Shown here piece after piece: positions 5,743-8,709 of a DNA stretch of 8,709 bases (positions within the stretch are counted from its first letter, which is position 1; each line of letters opens with the position of its first letter). Source of the stretch: Myxococcales bacterium. Its GTDB lineage: Bacteria > Myxococcota_A > Bradymonadia > Bradymonadales > Bradymonadaceae. The position numbers were made by a program, and so were the translations under genes. Below the pieces are notes generated by a model, which saw only the letters and a program-made list of their open reading frames with translations, did no database searches and was not told the DNA's origin. Location of the stretch: contig SKNI01000138.1 of the NCBI GenBank assembly GCA_007120615.1, positions 1 to 8,709 of the forward strand. The letters are read 5' to 3'.

Positions 5743-8709
5743 TCAGTCGCCCTCATAGGTGATGGTGGCCTGAGATTCCTCTCCAGATTCGACCATGAAG
5801 GTTACTGAGTCACCGTTGTAAGTGGTTTTTTGGTCGTCGACCACAACTTCGACCTCCGATGGCACCAGTGTATACTGGCCGGGAGTCAAATCGGACAGTT
5901 CACCAGATTGTGGGAGGTTTCTCAGATAGCTACCGTCAAGAAGGATTGCGATCGAATGATTAACACCCGCGGGAAGACCATCCACCGTCACGTTCATCGA
6001 CCCCGGGACGGGCGCGCAGTCCAGCGTTACGGGAATGGAAACCGACGGCTGCTGAGCATCGTTGGAGGTGATCTCCAGGGTGGTCTCGAATGTCACCGGA
6101 TTGGCCGGGCAGGTGGCGGTGGCGGTGAGCGCTATGGACTCAAAGCCGTCGAGTTCACCGTCTTCCGGTGTAATCTCAAGCCAGCTTGCGCTGTTCGACA
6201 GACTCCACTCCAGGGGCAACTCACCGAGATTTTCAATCTGGAATTGGGCAGTGTCCTGTTGCTCTACCAATAAGCTCCAGGAGAGATTGTCGGCACCGGT
6301 GATCTCGATTTCGGGCTGCAATACCCGGGGGCCCTTCTCGATGGTGACGTTCAATGAGAGGTCGCCGGAGGCGCCGGCCTGAGCGGCGTCGGCCATTATG
6401 TAGTGGGTCTGGGTGCTCTCCACCGTATAGCTCAGGGATTCCAGCCCGGTGCCAAAGACGTCATCAACTCCGGCGACGCATCGGTCAGCGGCGGCGGTGC
6501 AGTCGGTGGTGATCCAGAGAGCGCCATCGTAGTCGGTGTCAAAGTCGATGGTGACGAGATCGTCGGCCCACCCCTGGAATGCAAAGACCACCTCCGCGCC
6601 TTTTCCGTCCCAGCCGGTGCAGCTCTTTCCTTCTTCGTCGCGAGGTTCGTAGGCGTTGGTGAATCCGGCCAGGTTGCCCTCAAAGAGATAGGACAGCTCT
6701 TCGCTGTCTTCCGCAAAGAAAGTCGCCATTTCACCGGCATCGATGTCAAAGGCGGTGTGGCAGAAGTCACCCGGTCGGTCGAGGCAGTCGCCATCGAAGC
6801 AACCGTGGGGACACTCTTCGGTGAGTTTTTCTCCAAGATCACTGCAGCTTTCGGCGACGGAGTTGCCAAAATCGTCGACGGAGCAGAAGTCGTCGGTGGG
6901 GACGCAGTCTCCCTCGAAGAAATCGAATTCCAACTCGAAGGCCCCGGAGGTGCTGGAGAAGGTCTTGGCAGCGAGCCAGTAGGTTCCGCCTTCGGGAGAG
7001 TAGAATTTGAAGGTGTCACCGTCATTGGAGACCGAGTGAAACGAACAAGCGTCGGAGTCAATGGAACAGGCTTGGTGCATGATAAGGGCAGCATTTCGTG
7101 AGGTGTCCAGGGTGGTTCTTACCCCCTGCAAGGGAGCGAGCTGAACGCGGTAATAAGCCTCCGGTCCATTCATGGTTATGCCGTCAGTGCCGCAATCTGT
7201 GTCGACGAAGGGGTCCCGATTGTTGAATCGGCCGAAGTCGTCGCGAAGAACGGAGGGGCGTGTGATATCCACCGCCTGGTTGCAGCGATCACTGATCGTT
7301 TCGGGAGCGCCACAGGCGTCGAGTTCCTCATTGCAGGCCCCGGCGCAGGTCTCAATGGGGGTCAATTCATTGGCGTTATCTTCGCAGAAACTGGTAATGG
7401 AGATGCCGGTGTCGTCGTTGCAGACGGTTTCTCCGGGCAGACAAATCCCATCATCGATCTCGAAAGTGAGGTCAAACTCGGCGTCTTCGCCGCTGCTGGT
7501 GCTCCCGACTACCAGGAAATAAGTCCCTCCCTCCTCGAAGTAGAGATCCAGATTCTTGGCCGGGAAGTTGCTGGCCACGCAGAGACTGCTGATCGATGTG
7601 GCGGCAGCGGTGGGACAATCGTCGAGGAGATAGAGCCCGATATTATTCGAGGTGGAGGTGAGTTCAGCGCTGAATACCTGCTGATCTCCGATCTCAACCT
7701 GATAGATGGTATCGGTCCCGAAGGCGTTGGTGTTGGAACCCAGACAATCGTTGCCGGGGTTGAGTGTATAACTCTGGTCGGCAAATGAACCGGAATAGAC
7801 CTGACCATCTTCAGCGACAATGGGGTCGAGGCAGCGATCGCCGCTGGGTTCGACGCATTCACCATCCTCGCAGGCGCCACGACAACCGTAGAAGGTTGCG
7901 AATTCACTGGTGGTGGGGCAGAAGCCGAGCCGATCATTGGGGTCACCGTCGAAGCAGCCCAGGATATCACCGGGCTCTGCGCCGAGGCATAAGGGAAGAT
8001 CGATGGAGACGTCCAGGGTAAACTCACCGCTGAAATTGGTGGTGCCGTCGATGGCCTGAACGACGATGAGGAGCTCTCTTTGCGTGTCGCTCTGGTATTC
8101 CAGAAGTTCGGTCTGGGAGCCCTGGTTCTCGGCGGCGAAGCACTGACCTTCGTCGCGATCGCAGATATCGGTAAGCCAGATGCCGGCGTCGAAGGTGGAT
8201 GCCAGGGAGGCGGTGACTCTTTCGCCTTCTTCCAGGTGGACCGAGAAATAAGCGGTGGCGCCGTCAAACTCGGAGTTAGAGCCGGAGAAGCGCTCTTCGC
8301 ACGCGTCGGCGTCGAAGGGATCGTCGGCACGGAAATCGTTGATGGCGCCCGTATAGGTTTGTCCCTCGGCGATGATGTCAAGGGGGGTGTCGCAGGTGGA
8401 GTGGGGATGCCAGGCGCAGCCATTATCGCCGGGTTCCTCGCTGCAGCCCAGGCTGCAATCGTGGATGGCATCAAATCCGGTTCCAAAGGAGTTGCATTCT
8501 TCCAGGGTGCCATCGGCGCATTGGTGGATGCCGGGTTCACAGATTCGCTCTACGATTTCCACTTCGAAATCCGCTGATCCAGCGGAAGCCTGAGGTCCGG
8601 TGTCAGCGACCACATAGATGGTCTCGGTGTCCTGATTTTCGTTGAAATACCAGAAATTTCGCTCGTACTTGTCGTCGACCTCTTCACCTTGCTGGCCGGT
8701 AGGATCGAC
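5743..8709 (-). CDS. Large secreted cysteine-rich PPC-like multidomain surface protein (N-terminus outside window)
   Basis: The frame is open from the TGA at 5743-5745 to the right edge, so the start and any signal or lipoprotein peptide are missing; 988 residues are visible, numbered here from the edge. The GTG at 8613-8611 is not a likely start, because the coding frame continues beyond it (ERNFWYFNENQDTETIYV). Order: an edge segment (1-55); four tandem modules of about 180 residues (57-239, 241-420, 423-600, 602-791), each a seven-cysteine linker plus a PPC-like beta-sandwich; an Ig/BACON-like domain (about 797-898, with WLEITPEDGELDGFESIALTA in outline and cysteines 867 and 898); and a C-terminal beta-rich domain (903-988, starting MNVTVDGLPAG, ending ATITYEGD). 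Composition is acidic, rich in Asp, Glu, Ser and Thr, and poor in Lys. Even cysteine counts suggest disulfides and export from the cytoplasm. No protease or other catalytic motif is visible. Adhesion or surface structure is a guess. PPC assignment is by pattern only. Confidence 0.85.
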   Translation of the reverse strand, partial: VDPTGQQGEEVDDKYERNFWYFNENQDTETIYVVADTGPQASAGSADFEVEIVERICEPGIHQCADGTLEECNSFGTGFDAIHDCSLGCSEEPGDNGCAWHPHSTCDTPLDIIAEGQTYTGAINDFRADDPFDADACEERFSGSNSEFDGATAYFSVHLEEGERVTASLASTFDAGIWLTDICDRDEGQCFAAENQGSQTELLEYQSDTQRELLIVVQAIDGTTNFSGEFTLDVSIDLPLCLGAEPGDILGCFDGDPNDRLGFCPTTSEFATFYGCRGACEDGECVEPSGDRCLDPIVAEDGQVYSGSFADQSYTLNPGNDCLGSNTNAFGTDTIYQVEIGDQQVFSAELTSTSNNIGLYLLDDCPTAAATSISSLCVASNFPAKNLDLYFEEGGTYFLVVGSTSSGEDAEFDLTFEIDDGICLPGETVCNDDTGISITSFCEDNANELTPIETCAGACNEELDACGAPETISDRCNQAVDITRPSVLRDDFGRFNNRDPFVDTDCGTDGITMNGPEAYYRVQLAPLQGVRTTLDTSRNAALIMHQACSIDSDACSFHSVSNDGDTFKFYSPEGGTYWLAAKTFSSTSGAFELEFDFFEGDCVPTDDFCSVDDFGNSVAESCSDLGEKLTEECPHGCFDGDCLDRPGDFCHTAFDIDAGEMATFFAEDSEELSYLFEGNLAGFTNAYEPRDEEGKSCTGWDGKGAEVVFAFQGWADDLVTIDFDTDYDGALWITTDCTAAADRCVAGVDDVFGTGLESLSYTVESTQTHYIMADAAQAGASGDLSLNVTIEKGPRVLQPEIEITGADNLSWSLLVEQQDTAQFQIENLGELPLEWSLSNSASWLEITPEDGELDGFESIALTATATCPANPVTFETTLEITSNDAQQPSVSIPVTLDCAPVPGSMNVTVDGLPAGVNHSIAILLDGSYLRNLPQSGELSDLTPGQYTLVPSEVEVVVDDQKTTYNGDSVTFMVESGEESQATITYEGD
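6337..8541 (-). repeat. Four tandem ten-cysteine modules within the secreted protein
   Basis: Module 1 is encoded at 7993-8541, module 2 at 7450-7989, module 3 at 6910-7443 and module 4 at 6337-6906. Each has seven cysteines in the linker and three in the sandwich, with the fourth and fifth always separated by three residues (CSLGC, CRGAC, CAGAC, CPHGC). The seventh opens the sandwich (for example DRCLDP, DRCNQA, DFCHTA). The last two flank a short loop after a buried strand (IWLTDIC, LYLLDDC, LIMHQAC, LWITTDC). Strands such as GGTYFLVVG and GGTYWLAAK mark modules 2 and 3. Sequence identity between modules is low outside these positions, so these are old protein-level repeats, not recent DNA duplications. 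Confidence 0.8.

Noticed and set aside
6403..7101. 232-codon plus-strand frame opposite the secreted-protein gene, Gly/Val-rich
   Set aside because: Low-complexity shadow of an acidic, Ser/Thr-rich coding strand; no ribosome site, and the minus-strand frame shows conserved cysteine modules.
7509..8540. 343-codon minus-strand frame in another register of the secreted-protein gene
   Set aside because: Composition is dominated by Pro, Ser, Thr and Ala without domain pattern; the main frame shows the repeated cysteine modules through the same stretch.
8611..8613. GTG as the start codon of the secreted-protein gene
   Set aside because: The frame stays open and protein-like for 32 more codons to the window edge, and a start here would leave a secreted protein without a signal peptide.
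1..8709. CRISPR array, insertion sequence, tRNA or rRNA, phage genes
   Set aside because: No short regular DNA repeats, transposase motifs, cloverleaf or rRNA-like stretches were seen; the window is almost entirely filled by the listed genes.

Overview
The window is GC-rich, densely coded bacterial DNA from an organism with a Gram-negative type envelope. A proton-channel pair of the ExbB/ExbD (TolQ/TolR) type implies an outer membrane. A long secreted protein made of cysteine-rich modules alternating with PPC-like beta-sandwiches is the kind of surface protein common in Myxococcota and Bradymonadales (former Deltaproteobacteria). That lineage is an inference from protein style only; there is no rRNA or marker gene to confirm it.

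Layout, plus strand (1-5660), six genes in one direction with short gaps: the 3' end of an unrecognised small membrane protein (1-246); an ExbB/TolQ/MotA-family channel subunit (259-990); an ExbD/TolR-family subunit overlapping it by 4 bases (987-1424); an FtsB/DivIC-like division protein with an unusual extra C-terminal domain resembling the periplasmic domain of ExbD/TolR (1508-2017); a membrane-anchored diguanylate cyclase with two GAF domains and intact active and inhibitory sites (2037-4253); and a PIN-PhoH2 ATPase (4278-5660). The only sizeable gap is 1425-1507, which contains a perfect 15-base palindrome. A hairpin at 5689-5725, flanked by A and T runs, can end transcription from both sides.

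Minus strand (5743-8709): one gene fills the rest of the window and runs off its right edge, so its start and any signal peptide are not visible. The visible 988 residues contain four tandem modules, each with exactly ten cysteines in the same order, then an Ig/BACON-like domain and a C-terminal beta-rich domain.

How the genes may work together: the first part of the plus-strand run looks like envelope energetics (proton-driven ExbB/ExbD motor) next to the division machinery (FtsB-like), and the fused ExbD-like domain on the FtsB-like protein is a possible physical link between the two. The cyclase and PhoH2 follow closely and may be co-transcribed, but no functional link to the motor genes is shown by the sequence. 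The FtsB-ExbD-like fusion is the most interesting item; the ten-cysteine module is second.
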